Origin: Bilophila wadsworthia ATCC 49260
GTDB lineage: Bacteria > Desulfobacterota > Desulfovibrionia > Desulfovibrionales > Desulfovibrionaceae
Direction: 5' to 3'
NCBI RefSeq assembly: GCF_000701705.1
Contig: NZ_JNJP01000044.1
Location: 1-33,597 of the forward strand
DNA length: 33,597 nucleotides
Shown here: positions 15,068-23,267 of the stretch, piece after piece
Numbering within the stretch: position 1 is the first letter of the stretch
Layout: every line of letters starts with the position of its first letter
Translations under genes and position numbers: made by a program
Notes under the pieces: generated by a model
The model's database searches: none
What the model saw: only the letters and a program-made list of their open reading frames with translations
What the model was told of the DNA's origin: nothing

Positions 15068-16063
15068 TTATCCGTTCAGATAGGCCTTGTTCACCACGCT
15101 TTTGGGCTGGCCCGCCATCCACCCGGCGATGTTCTCGGCGATGATCCGGGTGATGTTCTGCCGGGCGGTACGGGTGGCCCAGGCGATATGCGGAGTCAGC
15201 AGGGTATTGGGGCTGGCCAGCAGCGGATTGTCCTGCGCGATGGGCTCCACGGACACCACGTCCGCGCCGAGCCCGCCAAGCTTTCCGGATGCGAGGGCCT
15301 CAGCGACGGCGGCCTCGTCGAGCAGCGGCCCGCGCGCAAGATTCAGGAGGATGGCCCCGTCCTTCATGGAAGCGATGTTGGCGGCGTTGACGATGGCGCG
15401 GGTCTGATCCGTCAGCGGGCAATGCAGGGACAGCACGTCCGAAGCGCGGAACAGTTCGTCCATCTCCACAAATTCGACAGGGAAAGATACGGGAGCGGAA
15501 GAGGCCGACAATTCGGCGGCGGATTTGCGGGCGGAAGCGGCAATCACCTTCATGCCGAACGCGTGCGCCAGTTCGGCGACGCGGCGCCCGATGGTCCCGA
15601 AACCGAGGATGCCCATAACCTTGCCCGAAAGCTCCACCTGCGGCGTATCCCAGAAACACCAGTCCGGCCCGGCGGCCCAGCGCCCGGAGCGGATGCCCGC
15701 GTCGTGCAGGGCCGTGCGGCGGCACAGTTCCAACAGCAGGGCGAAGGCATGTTGCGCCACGGCTTCCGTGCCGTAGTTCACCACGTTCATCACCGGGATG
15801 CCCCGTTTGCCCGCCGCAGCGATATCCACCACGTCGTACCCCGTGGCGATGACCCCGATGCAGCGCAGGTCCGGCAAGGCCGCCAGCGTGTCCGCATTCA
15901 AGCGGGTTTTGTTGGTGATCAGGATCTCCGCGCCCCGGCTCCGCTCCAGCACATCTTCAGGATTGGTGCGGTCATACACCGTCAGATCGCCGAGCGCCGC
16001 CAGCGGGTCCCACGGATTGTCGCCGGGATTCAGGGTATAGCCGTCAAGAACAACGATTTTCAT
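15068..16063 (-). CDS. D-2-hydroxyacid dehydrogenase, probably glycerate dehydrogenase
   Basis: A 331-residue NAD-dependent D-2-hydroxyacid dehydrogenase. The Rossmann motif is GILGFGTIGRRVAELAHAFGM; the catalytic set is Arg in NLARGPLLDE, Glu in SVEP and His in LLTPHIAWAT. The sequence resembles the glycerate dehydrogenase (HprA) branch, which interconverts hydroxypyruvate and D-glycerate. The divergent neighbour is a glycerate kinase, which supports that substrate. The start at 16063 has GGAG at good spacing and matches the family N-terminus (MKIVVLDGYTLNPGD). Other 2-ketoacid substrates remain possible. Confidence 0.88.
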   Translation of the reverse strand: MKIVVLDGYTLNPGDNPWDPLAALGDLTVYDRTNPEDVLERSRGAEILITNKTRLNADTLAALPDLRCIGVIATGYDVVDIAAAGKRGIPVMNVVNYGTEAVAQHAFALLLELCRRTALHDAGIRSGRWAAGPDWCFWDTPQVELSGKVMGILGFGTIGRRVAELAHAFGMKVIAASARKSAAELSASSAPVSFPVEFVEMDELFRASDVLSLHCPLTDQTRAIVNAANIASMKDGAILLNLARGPLLDEAAVAEALASGKLGGLGADVVSVEPIAQDNPLLASPNTLLTPHIAWATRTARQNITRIIAENIAGWMAGQPKSVVNKAYLNG

Positions 16064-16108
16064 GGCACCGCTCCGATTGATGTTCGGTTGATGTTCAAAG
16101 GAACGAAG

Positions 16109-16138
16109 AGGATACCGGATACGTTCACCCTTTGACAA
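16109..16138 (-). promoter_or_regulatory. Candidate promoter of the dehydrogenase gene
   Basis: On the minus strand TTGTCA (16133-16138, 5 of 6) and TATCCT (16109-16114, 4 of 6) are 18 bases apart, and transcription would start about 40 bases before the ATG. The opposite strand of the same spacer must carry the glycerate kinase promoter, for which no good boxes were found. Confidence 0.5.
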
Positions 16139-16325
16139 GAGCCCCGGCCTGAGCCAAAAGAAAAGCTCACGCTTCCGAGCGCGTTCCGGACATCCCCTTG
16201 CCCGGCCCTCAAAAACGCTCTTTCCCAACAGGCCACCTTTACTGACTTTCCAAATCTTGACTGCTGCCCTCCCCAATGCCTTCTCCCCCGTCTCTCCTCT
16301 CCACCAACACAACAGGAGCCGCACC

Positions 16326-17699
16326 ATGACCGATCTGCCCCCCTGCCAAGCAGCCTCCGAACTGCGCCGCCTCACGGACGCGGCCCTGAGCGCCGTAGCA
16401 CCCGACGGGGCCGTACTGCGCCACCTTCACCTTGATGGAGGCAAACTGACCCTGATCGACGAATACGGAGCCCCCGCGTGGTCGGGCCGCCTCGACGCCT
16501 ACCGCCGTATCCGCGTGCTCGGCGCGGGCAAGGGCGCGGCCCCGATGGCGGCTGCGCTGGAAAACCTGCTCGGCGACCGTATCAGCGACGGGCTCGTGAT
16601 CGTCAAATACGGGCACGATCTGCCGGAAGGGCAACGGACCAGACACATCAGGATCAAGGAAGGCGGACACCCGGTCCCCGATGAGGCGGGCGCGGCGGCT
16701 GCGGGCGAAATCGTGGACATGGCCCGGGACAGCCGCGAGGACGATCTCGTCCTGTGCACGTTTACAGGCGGGGCCAGCGCGCTTACCCCCGCCCTGCATC
16801 CGGAAATCCCGCTGGCCGACATGCAGCGGCTTACCTGTATGCTGCTGGAATGCGGAGCGACAATCCATGAGATCAATACGCTGCGCAAACACCTTTCCCG
16901 CTTCAGCGGAGGCAGCCTCGTGCGCGCGGCCTTCCCGGCCACCGTGCTCGGGCTCATCGTATCCGATGTGGTGGGCGACGACCTTGACGTCATCGCCTCC
17001 GGCCCCACCGTGCCCGATCCGAGCACCTTCGCCGATTGCCTGCGGGTAGTGGAGCATTACGGCCTGCGCTGGAAAATGCCGCAATCGATCTGGGCACATA
17101 TCGAAGGAGGGCTCCAAGGCCGCACCCCGGAAACGCCGAAGGCGGACGAACCGGCTTTCGGGCGCGTCCGCAACGTGCTCGTGGCCTCGGTGAAACAGGC
17201 CTTGGAAGCGGCGGCGGACGAGGCCGCGCGGTGCGGCTTCGTGCCCCGCATCCTCACGACGGCCATGAGCGGCGAAGCCCGGCGGACGGCGGCGCAACTC
17301 GTTGCCGAAGCCCGCCGCGCACAAGCGGGCCTGCGTCCCGGCGACGCGCCGCTCTGCCTGCTCGCCGGGGGCGAAACCACGGTGACCATCCGGGGCAGCG
17401 GCAAGGGGGGGCGCAATCAGGAAATGGCGCTCGCCGCCACGCTGGAACTGGCGGACGACCGCGGCATCGACCTCATTTGCGTGGGGACCGACGGCACGGA
17501 CGGCCCCACGGACGCGGCGGGCGGCTACGCCTTCAGCGGCGATCTGGCACGGCTGCGCGCCATCGGGCTGCACCCGAAAGAAAGCCTCGACGCCAACGAC
17601 AGCTACCCCTTGCTGCTCAAGGCCGGAACCCTCCTGCGCACCGGCCCCACGCGCACCAATGTCATGGATATGGCCATCATGCTGGTCAGGCCGAAATAA
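16326..17699 (+). CDS. Glycerate 2-kinase, GckA/TtuD (MOFRL) type
   Basis: A 457-residue kinase with an N-terminal DUF4147/GCK domain (residues about 10-260: VLGAGKGAAPMAAALE, KEGGHPVPDEAG, FTGGASAL) and a C-terminal MOFRL domain (AGGETTVTIRGSGKGGRNQEMALA, GTDGTDGPTDAAGGYA). It phosphorylates D-glycerate to 2-phosphoglycerate. The start at 16326 follows AGGAG; the frame extends to 16257 but without a ribosome binding site. It is divergent from a probable glycerate dehydrogenase and followed on the same strand by a CstA-family carrier, so the three form a likely hydroxypyruvate/glycerate route into glycolysis. Confidence 0.92.
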   Translation: MTDLPPCQAASELRRLTDAALSAVAPDGAVLRHLHLDGGKLTLIDEYGAPAWSGRLDAYRRIRVLGAGKGAAPMAAALENLLGDRISDGLVIVKYGHDLPEGQRTRHIRIKEGGHPVPDEAGAAAAGEIVDMARDSREDDLVLCTFTGGASALTPALHPEIPLADMQRLTCMLLECGATIHEINTLRKHLSRFSGGSLVRAAFPATVLGLIVSDVVGDDLDVIASGPTVPDPSTFADCLRVVEHYGLRWKMPQSIWAHIEGGLQGRTPETPKADEPAFGRVRNVLVASVKQALEAAADEAARCGFVPRILTTAMSGEARRTAAQLVAEARRAQAGLRPGDAPLCLLAGGETTVTIRGSGKGGRNQEMALAATLELADDRGIDLICVGTDGTDGPTDAAGGYAFSGDLARLRAIGLHPKESLDANDSYPLLLKAGTLLRTGPTRTNVMDMAIMLVRPK

Positions 17700-17796
17700 C
17701 AGGAGCAGAAAACTCTTTTTAGGTCTTTTCGGCTATGTACAAGGCGAAAAAAGGAGAGTAATCGTTCTCGTTCATGACCGGCGGGTCAGGACGGGG

Positions 17797-17817
17797 TCCG
17801 GGACGGGGCGTCCCGGA
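17797..17817 (+). promoter_or_regulatory. Leader hairpin before cstA
   Basis: TCCGGGACG-GGG-CGTCCCGGA is a perfect stem with nine base pairs in the 230-base spacer between glycerate kinase and cstA. No T-run follows. It may stabilise mRNA or separate expression of the two genes; no specific regulator can be named. Confidence 0.4.
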
Positions 17818-17929
17818 AAAGCGCTGGATGCGGACAAGCGAGGAGCGAAACGCACAGGAACGGCATACCGTCCTTCCGGTCTCCGGGGCGGAAACGGCCC
17901 CGCGGGTTCAACAGATATGGGAGGAGATC

Positions 17930-19363
17930 ATGTCTGGTTTATGGTATTTCTGGGGCAGCCTCGCGTTGCTGCTCGGCGGGTACTTCGTGTACGGCGCGTT
18001 CGTGGAAAAAGTGTTCGGAGCTGATTTCGGGCGTCTCACGCCGGTCAAAAGCCGGCGCGACGGCGTAGACTACATTGAACTGCCCCGCTACAAGATTTTT
18101 CTCATCCAGCTTCTGAACATCGCCGGGCTCGGCCCGGTGCTCGGCCCCATCCTTGGGGCGCTGTACGGGCCTTCCGCCCTGCTCTGGGTCGTGTTCGGCT
18201 GCATTTTCGGCGGCGCGGTGCATGACTACTGTTCGGCCATGATGTCCCTGCGCTACGGCGGAGCTTCCTATCCCGAGATCATCGGGCGCAACCTCGGCAC
18301 CGGCGTCCGCCGCTTCATGGAAGTGTTCGCCATCGCGTTCATGATCATGGTCGGCGCGGTGTTCGTGCTCGGCCCCGCCGCCCTGCTCGCCAACCTGACG
18401 AGTTTCGGCCTGCCCTTCTGGGCCACGCTCATCTTCGCCTACTACTTCCTCGCCACGATCATGCCCATCGATACCATCATCGGGCGTATCTACCCCTTCT
18501 TCTCGGTCCTGCTGCTGGTAATGGCCTTCGGGCTTGCCGGTTCGCTCATGCTCAGCAGCCGCCCCGTTCTGCCCAACACCGACTTTTTCGTGAATACCGA
18601 CCCGACCGGCCTTCCCATCTGGCCGCTCCTGTTCATCACCATCGCCTGCGGCGCGATCAGCGGCTTCCACGCCACCCAGTCGCCCCTCATGACCCGGTGC
18701 ATGGAAAGCGAAAAGCACGGCCGGATGCTCTTTTACGGCCCCATGATCGCCGAAGGCGTCCTTGGGCTCATCTGGGTGACGCTTGGCCTGTCCTTCTACG
18801 AATCGCCCGAAGCCCTCGGCGCGGTCATCAAGGCCGGGACGCCCACGCTGGTGGTTCAGGAAATCTCCATGGCCCTGCTCGGCCCCATCGGCGGCATGCT
18901 CGCCATCCTCGGCGTGGTGGTGCTGCCCATTTCCACGGGCGACACGGCGTTCCGCAGCGCCCGCCTGCTGGTGGCCGATACCCTGCGCATCGATCAGGGC
19001 CCCATCGGCAAGCGCCTGATGATCGCCGTTCCGCTGTTCACTGCTGGCATCGCCCTGACCTTCGTGGACTTCGCGGTCATCTGGCGCTACTTCGGCTGGG
19101 CCAACCAGACCATGTCCTGCGTGACCCTGTGGGCCATCGCCGTCTACCTTGCCCGCCGCGAGCGCTTCCACTGGATAGCGACCCTTCCGGCGGCCTTCAT
19201 GACCGTGGTGTGCGTCTCCTATCTCTGCTACGCGAAGATCGGGTTCGGCATGTCCGTCGAGATGTCCACGCTCATCGGCATCGCCTCGGCCGCCGCTTCG
19301 CTGGTGCTGTTCCTTTCTCGCGGCAAGCGTATGCCCGAGCTTGAGAACGAAGCGAGTTGCTAG
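17930..19363 (+). CDS. cstA: CstA-family carrier, short form
   Basis: A 477-residue polytopic membrane protein of the CstA family. Typical segments are YIELPRYKIFLIQLLNIAGLGPVLGPILGALYGP, FGGAVHDYCSAMMSLRYGGASYPEIIG and GFHATQSPLMTRCMESEKHGR. E. coli CstA and BtsT are about 700 residues, so this is the shorter form that lacks several C-terminal helices. Known members carry peptides or pyruvate. The start at 17930 has GGGAGGAG; the upstream open frame has no ribosome binding site and a non-membrane composition. Its place after glycerate kinase suggests a three-carbon acid as substrate, which is inference. A strong hairpin starts ten bases after the stop. Confidence 0.9.
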   Translation: MSGLWYFWGSLALLLGGYFVYGAFVEKVFGADFGRLTPVKSRRDGVDYIELPRYKIFLIQLLNIAGLGPVLGPILGALYGPSALLWVVFGCIFGGAVHDYCSAMMSLRYGGASYPEIIGRNLGTGVRRFMEVFAIAFMIMVGAVFVLGPAALLANLTSFGLPFWATLIFAYYFLATIMPIDTIIGRIYPFFSVLLLVMAFGLAGSLMLSSRPVLPNTDFFVNTDPTGLPIWPLLFITIACGAISGFHATQSPLMTRCMESEKHGRMLFYGPMIAEGVLGLIWVTLGLSFYESPEALGAVIKAGTPTLVVQEISMALLGPIGGMLAILGVVVLPISTGDTAFRSARLLVADTLRIDQGPIGKRLMIAVPLFTAGIALTFVDFAVIWRYFGWANQTMSCVTLWAIAVYLARRERFHWIATLPAAFMTVVCVSYLCYAKIGFGMSVEMSTLIGIASAAASLVLFLSRGKRMPELENEASC

Positions 19364-19372
19364 AAAAAGCAT

Positions 19373-19467
19373 GTGGGGAGGGGAACCTTTCTCCAGAAAG
19401 GTTCCCCTCCCCACACCCCACCCCATCCTCTCCCAAGACTTTCGCGCTTATCGAATCTCTGTTCACG
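19373..19467 (+). repeat. G-rich terminator hairpin plus tail, copy D
   Basis: Perfect 20-bp arms (19373-19392 and 19395-19414) begin GTGGGGAGGGGAACC. A C-rich linker, CTCCCAAGACTTTCG and TTATCGAATCTCTGTTCACGG (19448-19467; one base differs from the other copies) follow. It directly follows cstA and should end that transcript. Confidence 0.8.
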
Positions 19468-19538
19468 GATTTCCCTGTTTTTCAGGAAAAGGAGCTTCGG
19501 CTCTTTTTTTATTTGGTAAAGGCAATGGAAAGGCAGGA

Positions 19539-19597
<59 letters not shown>

Positions 19598-19621
19598 GTA
19601 TTTATCATAAAGGTCAAATTG

Positions 19622-19984
19622 TTACAGCTTGCTCAGGGCCTTGATGACGGCATCCAGCTCACGGCTCATGGCGTCGATACATTCGTTTTCGTGTTCCGTA
19701 TCGTCGTGCTTGACGGCCTGTTCCGCCGCAAGGACCAGATCGGCCAGAGGAGCGAGGGAAAGATTGGCGGTCACGCCCTTAAGCGTATGCAGTTCATTAT
19801 GAGCCGTCTGGCGATCACCGGCACTCAGGGCATCACGAATCCGCCCTGCCGCATCCCCATACGACGCGGCGAATTTCGCCAGCAATTTCCGGTAGAGCTG
19901 TTCGTTTCCCATCAGGCGCTTGACGCCGGATTCCCAATCAACGCCGGGAATAATGCTCCCCGGCTGAGTTTCCCTATCCGACAT
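19622..19984 (-). CDS. Orphan HPt (histidine phosphotransfer) domain protein
   Basis: A 120-residue stand-alone HPt protein. The phosphoacceptor is His66 in NELHTLKGVTANL, and the N-terminal IPGVDWESGVKRLMGNEQLYRKLLAKFAASY segment is typical of HPt modules attached to hybrid sensor kinases. As a cytoplasmic relay it would take phosphate from a receiver domain of a hybrid kinase and pass it to a response regulator. Neither partner is in the window. The ribosome binding site GAGGGGG is strong. It is likely monocistronic: a terminator follows, and the upstream gene is divergent. Confidence 0.88.
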   Translation of the reverse strand: MSDRETQPGSIIPGVDWESGVKRLMGNEQLYRKLLAKFAASYGDAAGRIRDALSAGDRQTAHNELHTLKGVTANLSLAPLADLVLAAEQAVKHDDTEHENECIDAMSRELDAVIKALSKL

Positions 19985-20509
19985 ATTTCCCCCTCAGTGA
20001 AATACTGTGGGAAGATTATGCCAAACATGCCATCCCTTTGCAATGTCTCATTTCTCGGCTTGAAGCCCCACGGCGGGGCCGATCAAGTCGGAACCCGCCG
20101 AAAAAGCGGGCATACGCCTCGGATCCGCGTTCACTCTTCTCTCCGCTTTTTCTGATGGATGCCGTCCCGTTGTCTTTCGCCGCAAACGCCTTATTGAAAG
20201 GAAGTACGGCATCCGTCTCTCCGGGGCGGACGCCTCAAGGAATGCGCTCCGCACGGGCATGGCCTCCGGATGCTGCTTTGGCCTTGAAACCGTTTCATTG
20301 GGCTGCCCCTTGAGTGCGGAAAGCTTCATCCCCGGCTGGTTCCGCCGGGGGAAAACGGCTTCGGAACGTATCGGGAGCAGAGGTTTCTTGCCGCAATCCG
20401 TACGGAACCGATGTAATTCTATCCCCGCCTTGCGCATTCGCAGGGAAGCGTGTATGCCAAAAACCGACTTTCTTGTACCTTTACCCCTGTTTTCAGGAAG
20501 GGAGGAAAT
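19985..20509. other. Intergenic region between hpt and the persulfide reductase gene
   Basis: No credible gene was found in this 525-base divergent spacer; open frames here are shadows or lack ribosome binding sites. It contains a candidate promoter (20388-20417), a stem CCCGC/GCGGG near 20094-20111 and an interrupted inverted repeat GATGCCGT (20158-20165)/ACGGCATC (20206-20213). It is long enough to hold regulatory sites or a small RNA. Confidence 0.5.
20388..20417 (+). promoter_or_regulatory. Candidate promoter of the rhodanese flavoprotein gene
   Basis: TTGCCG (20388-20393, 4 of 6) and TGTAAT (20412-20417, 5 of 6) are 18 bases apart. Transcription would start near 20424, giving a leader of about 85 bases before the ATG at 20510. 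Confidence 0.45.
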
Positions 20510-22231
20510 ATGTCCAGAAACGTTATCGTCATCGGTGGCGTGGCCCTCGGCCCCAAGGCGGCCAGCCGCCTGAAACGGCTTGATCCCACGGCCAACGTGA
20601 CCATGATCGACGAAAACATCAATATTTCGTTCGGCGGCTGCGGCATCCCCTACTATGTTTCCGGCGAAATCAATTCGCTGGACGCCCTGCGCTCCACGAC
20701 CTACGGGACCGTGCGCACCCCCGAGTATTTCGAGCATAAGGGCGTGCATACCCTGAACCAGACCCGCGTGACCGCCATCGACCGCGCCTCCAAGACCGTG
20801 ACGGCCAAGAACCTGGTCACGGGCGAAGAGAAGGCGCTCCCCTACGACCGCCTGATCATCGCCACCGGCAGCACTCCCAAAGTGCCCCCGGTCGAAGGCC
20901 GCGACCTCAAAAACGTGGGCGGCGCGAACAACCTTGAGGACGCCGACGCGCTCCGCAAGGCCTGCGCTTCCGGCAGCGTGCAGAACGCCGTGGTCATCGG
21001 CGCCGGGTTCATCGGCATGGAAATCGCCGTGGCCCTCGCCGACATGTGGGACATCAAGACCAGCGTGGTGGAATTCATGCCGCAGGCCATGCCCGGCGTC
21101 ATGTCCGCCAGCCTGTCCGATATGGTCAGGCATGACCTCGAAGAACACAACGTCGACGTCTATACCGGCGAAAAAGTGCAGCGCCTTGAAGGTGAAAACG
21201 GGGTTGTGGCCCGCGTCGTGACCGACAAGCGCACCCTCGACGCCGATCTGGTCATCTTCGCCACCGGCTTCGCGCCCAACACAGCGCTGGCCCGCGCCGC
21301 CGGGCTCGATCTTGAGGAACGCACCGGCGCGATCCTCGTCAACGAATACATGCAGACCTCCGATCCCGACATCTATGCGGGCGGCGACTGCGTGGCCATT
21401 CCGAACCTCATCACCGGCAAGCCCTTCGTGCTGGCGCTCGGCTCCCTCGCCAACCGGCAGGGCCGCGTCATCGGCACCAACGCCGCCAGCGACGACGGCA
21501 AGGCGGCCGCCTTCCAAGGCGCCGTGGGAACGTGGTGCGTGAAAATCTTCAAGATGTCCGCGTGCGGCACGGGCCTGACCATCGAACGTGCCAAAGCTTT
21601 CGGGTTCGACGCCATTTCCGCCAGCCTCGAACAGCTCGACCGCGCCCATTTCTACCCTGAAAAGCACATGATGACTCTTGAACTCGTGGTCGAACGCGGA
21701 ACCCGACGCGTGCTCGGCATTCAGGGCGTGTGCGAAGACGGCGACGCCCTCAAGGCCCGCATCGACGCCGTGGCGACCATGCTCCAGTTCGGCAAGCCCA
21801 CCATCGACGATCTCGCCAATGCCGAAATCGCCTATGCCCCGCCCTTCGCCTCCGCAATGGACGCCGTAAACGCCGTGGCCAACGTGGCCGACAACATCCT
21901 CTCCGGCCAGCTTAAGCCCATTTCTTCCAAGGAATTCGGCGAACTCTGGAAGGATCGCGCCAACAATAACGTCTTCTTCGCCGACGCCCGCCCCGCCGTG
22001 GCCGGCAACGCCACCGCCGCCAAGTATCCCGGCGAATGGCACGCCATCGCGCTGGAAGACATTGAAGCGAAGTTCGACTCCATCCCCAAGGATCGCCCGG
22101 TGGCCCTCGTGTGCAACACCGGCCTGCGCTCCTACGAAGTGATGCTGTACCTGCACAACCACGGCGTGACCGACGTGGTGAACGCCCTCGGCGGCATGCA
22201 GGCGCTCATCAAGCGCGGCGACAACATGTAA
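20510..22231 (+). CDS. CoA-disulfide/persulfide reductase-like flavoprotein with rhodanese domain
   Basis: A 573-residue fusion. Residues 1-450 are a pyridine nucleotide-disulfide oxidoreductase of the NADH oxidase/CoA-disulfide reductase group: FAD site at VIVIGGVALGPKAA, single redox cysteine C44 in SFGGCGIPYYVSG, NAD(P)H site GAGFIGME (164-171), and YAGGDC for the second FAD contact. The last 100 residues are a rhodanese domain with active Cys535 in VCNTGLRS. Such fusions reduce CoA-persulfide or polysulfide with NAD(P)H to release sulfide, as in Npsr- and CoADR-RHD-type enzymes. The start at 20510 follows GGGAGGAAAT. It is monocistronic, with its own terminator. Confidence 0.9.
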   Translation: MSRNVIVIGGVALGPKAASRLKRLDPTANVTMIDENINISFGGCGIPYYVSGEINSLDALRSTTYGTVRTPEYFEHKGVHTLNQTRVTAIDRASKTVTAKNLVTGEEKALPYDRLIIATGSTPKVPPVEGRDLKNVGGANNLEDADALRKACASGSVQNAVVIGAGFIGMEIAVALADMWDIKTSVVEFMPQAMPGVMSASLSDMVRHDLEEHNVDVYTGEKVQRLEGENGVVARVVTDKRTLDADLVIFATGFAPNTALARAAGLDLEERTGAILVNEYMQTSDPDIYAGGDCVAIPNLITGKPFVLALGSLANRQGRVIGTNAASDDGKAAAFQGAVGTWCVKIFKMSACGTGLTIERAKAFGFDAISASLEQLDRAHFYPEKHMMTLELVVERGTRRVLGIQGVCEDGDALKARIDAVATMLQFGKPTIDDLANAEIAYAPPFASAMDAVNAVANVADNILSGQLKPISSKEFGELWKDRANNNVFFADARPAVAGNATAAKYPGEWHAIALEDIEAKFDSIPKDRPVALVCNTGLRSYEVMLYLHNHGVTDVVNALGGMQALIKRGDNM

Positions 22232-22267
22232 AGACGGTTTGAGGGGCCTCCCCTTCGAACGACGCAG

Positions 22268-22311
22268 GACGGGGAAAAGCGTTCCATTTTCGCTTTTCCC
22301 CGTCTTTTTTT
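22268..22311 (+). terminator. Intrinsic terminator after the rhodanese flavoprotein
   Basis: GACGGGGAAAAGCG (22268-22281) pairs with CGCTTTTCCCCGTC (22291-22304), and seven T follow at once. This is a canonical rho-independent terminator, 36 bases after the stop. Confidence 0.95.
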
Positions 22312-22421
22312 GCCTTTATCGTGCCCTTGCCACAGCTCCTCTGTCCCGGTAAACTGCCCGGCAAAACAAGGAAGTTCGTATGCACGCTCTCTCTTCGAAT
22401 CCAGCTATCAAGGAAACCTCC

Positions 22422-23264
22422 ATGAAACGCAAAATACTCTGGGCTTTTCTCATCATCTGGCTCATTCTGACCGCCTACCTGCTGTTCCTGTCCAACAAAT
22501 GGGCGTCCGCCGCCACCCCGTCCTACGCGGCCTCAAGCGCCGTCACCACGGACAATTTTGCGGAACTGCTGCGCGAAACCCTCCAGAAAAACCCTGACCT
22601 GCTGCTCAGCGTCCTGCGCGAAAACAGCGAGGCCGTACTCGACATCGCTCAGGAAGGCTCCAACCAGCGCCGCCACAAAAGCCTGATCGCCCAGTGGAAG
22701 GCTGAGCTGAACCAGCCCAAAGAAGTGGACATCAAGGACCGCCCGTTCCGCGGGGCCGCCGATGCGCCCGTGACCATCGTGGCCTATTCGGATTTCACCT
22801 GCCCCTACTGCCAGCAGGCCGCCGGGACGATGGAAAAGGTCCTCAAGGAAAATCAGGGCAAGATCAAATACGTCTTCAAGCACTTCCCGCTGGAAACCAC
22901 CGGCGCCGCCCGCCTCGCCGCCGAATACCACGTCGCCGCCGCCCGTCAGGATCCGGAACTGGCGTGGAAGTTTTATGACCTGCTCTTCGCCCGCCGCGCC
23001 GACGTGCTCAAGGACGGCGAACCCGCCATCGTGAACGCCGCCAAGGACGCCGGGCTGAACATGAAGAAGCTCGCCGCCGACGTGAAGCGCAAGGACGTGC
23101 GCGCCGAAGTGGACGCCGACATTGCCGAAGGCCAGCGCATAGGCGTGCAGGGGACCCCGTATTTCCTCATCAACAACCTTGTGGCCCGTGGCGCGCTGTC
23201 TTCCGATCTGTTCAAGGAAGCCATCAACATGGCCTTGCAGGCCGCTCCGTCCGGGCAGAAGTAA
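22422..23264 (+). CDS. Membrane-anchored DsbA-family thiol oxidoreductase
   Basis: A 280-residue DsbA-like protein. The N-terminus has one hydrophobic segment (ILWAFLIIWLILTAYLLFL, residues 5-23) that is either an anchor or a signal peptide, so the enzyme acts in the periplasm. A helical region of about 80 residues follows, then the thioredoxin fold with C127-P-Y-C130 (SDFTCPYCQQ) and the cis-proline loop GTPYFLINN. It forms or isomerises disulfides in exported proteins. The ATG at 22422 was chosen over one at 22380 because it precedes the signal segment and has AAGGA. It is only three bases from ribF and is probably cotranscribed with it. Confidence 0.9.
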   Translation: MKRKILWAFLIIWLILTAYLLFLSNKWASAATPSYAASSAVTTDNFAELLRETLQKNPDLLLSVLRENSEAVLDIAQEGSNQRRHKSLIAQWKAELNQPKEVDIKDRPFRGAADAPVTIVAYSDFTCPYCQQAAGTMEKVLKENQGKIKYVFKHFPLETTGAARLAAEYHVAAARQDPELAWKFYDLLFARRADVLKDGEPAIVNAAKDAGLNMKKLAADVKRKDVRAEVDADIAEGQRIGVQGTPYFLINNLVARGALSSDLFKEAINMALQAAPSGQK

Positions 23265-23267
23265 CGC

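Noticed and set aside
20048..22162. A 704-codon minus-strand open frame opposite the rhodanese flavoprotein
   Set aside because: It is a composition shadow of the flavoprotein gene and shows no domain.
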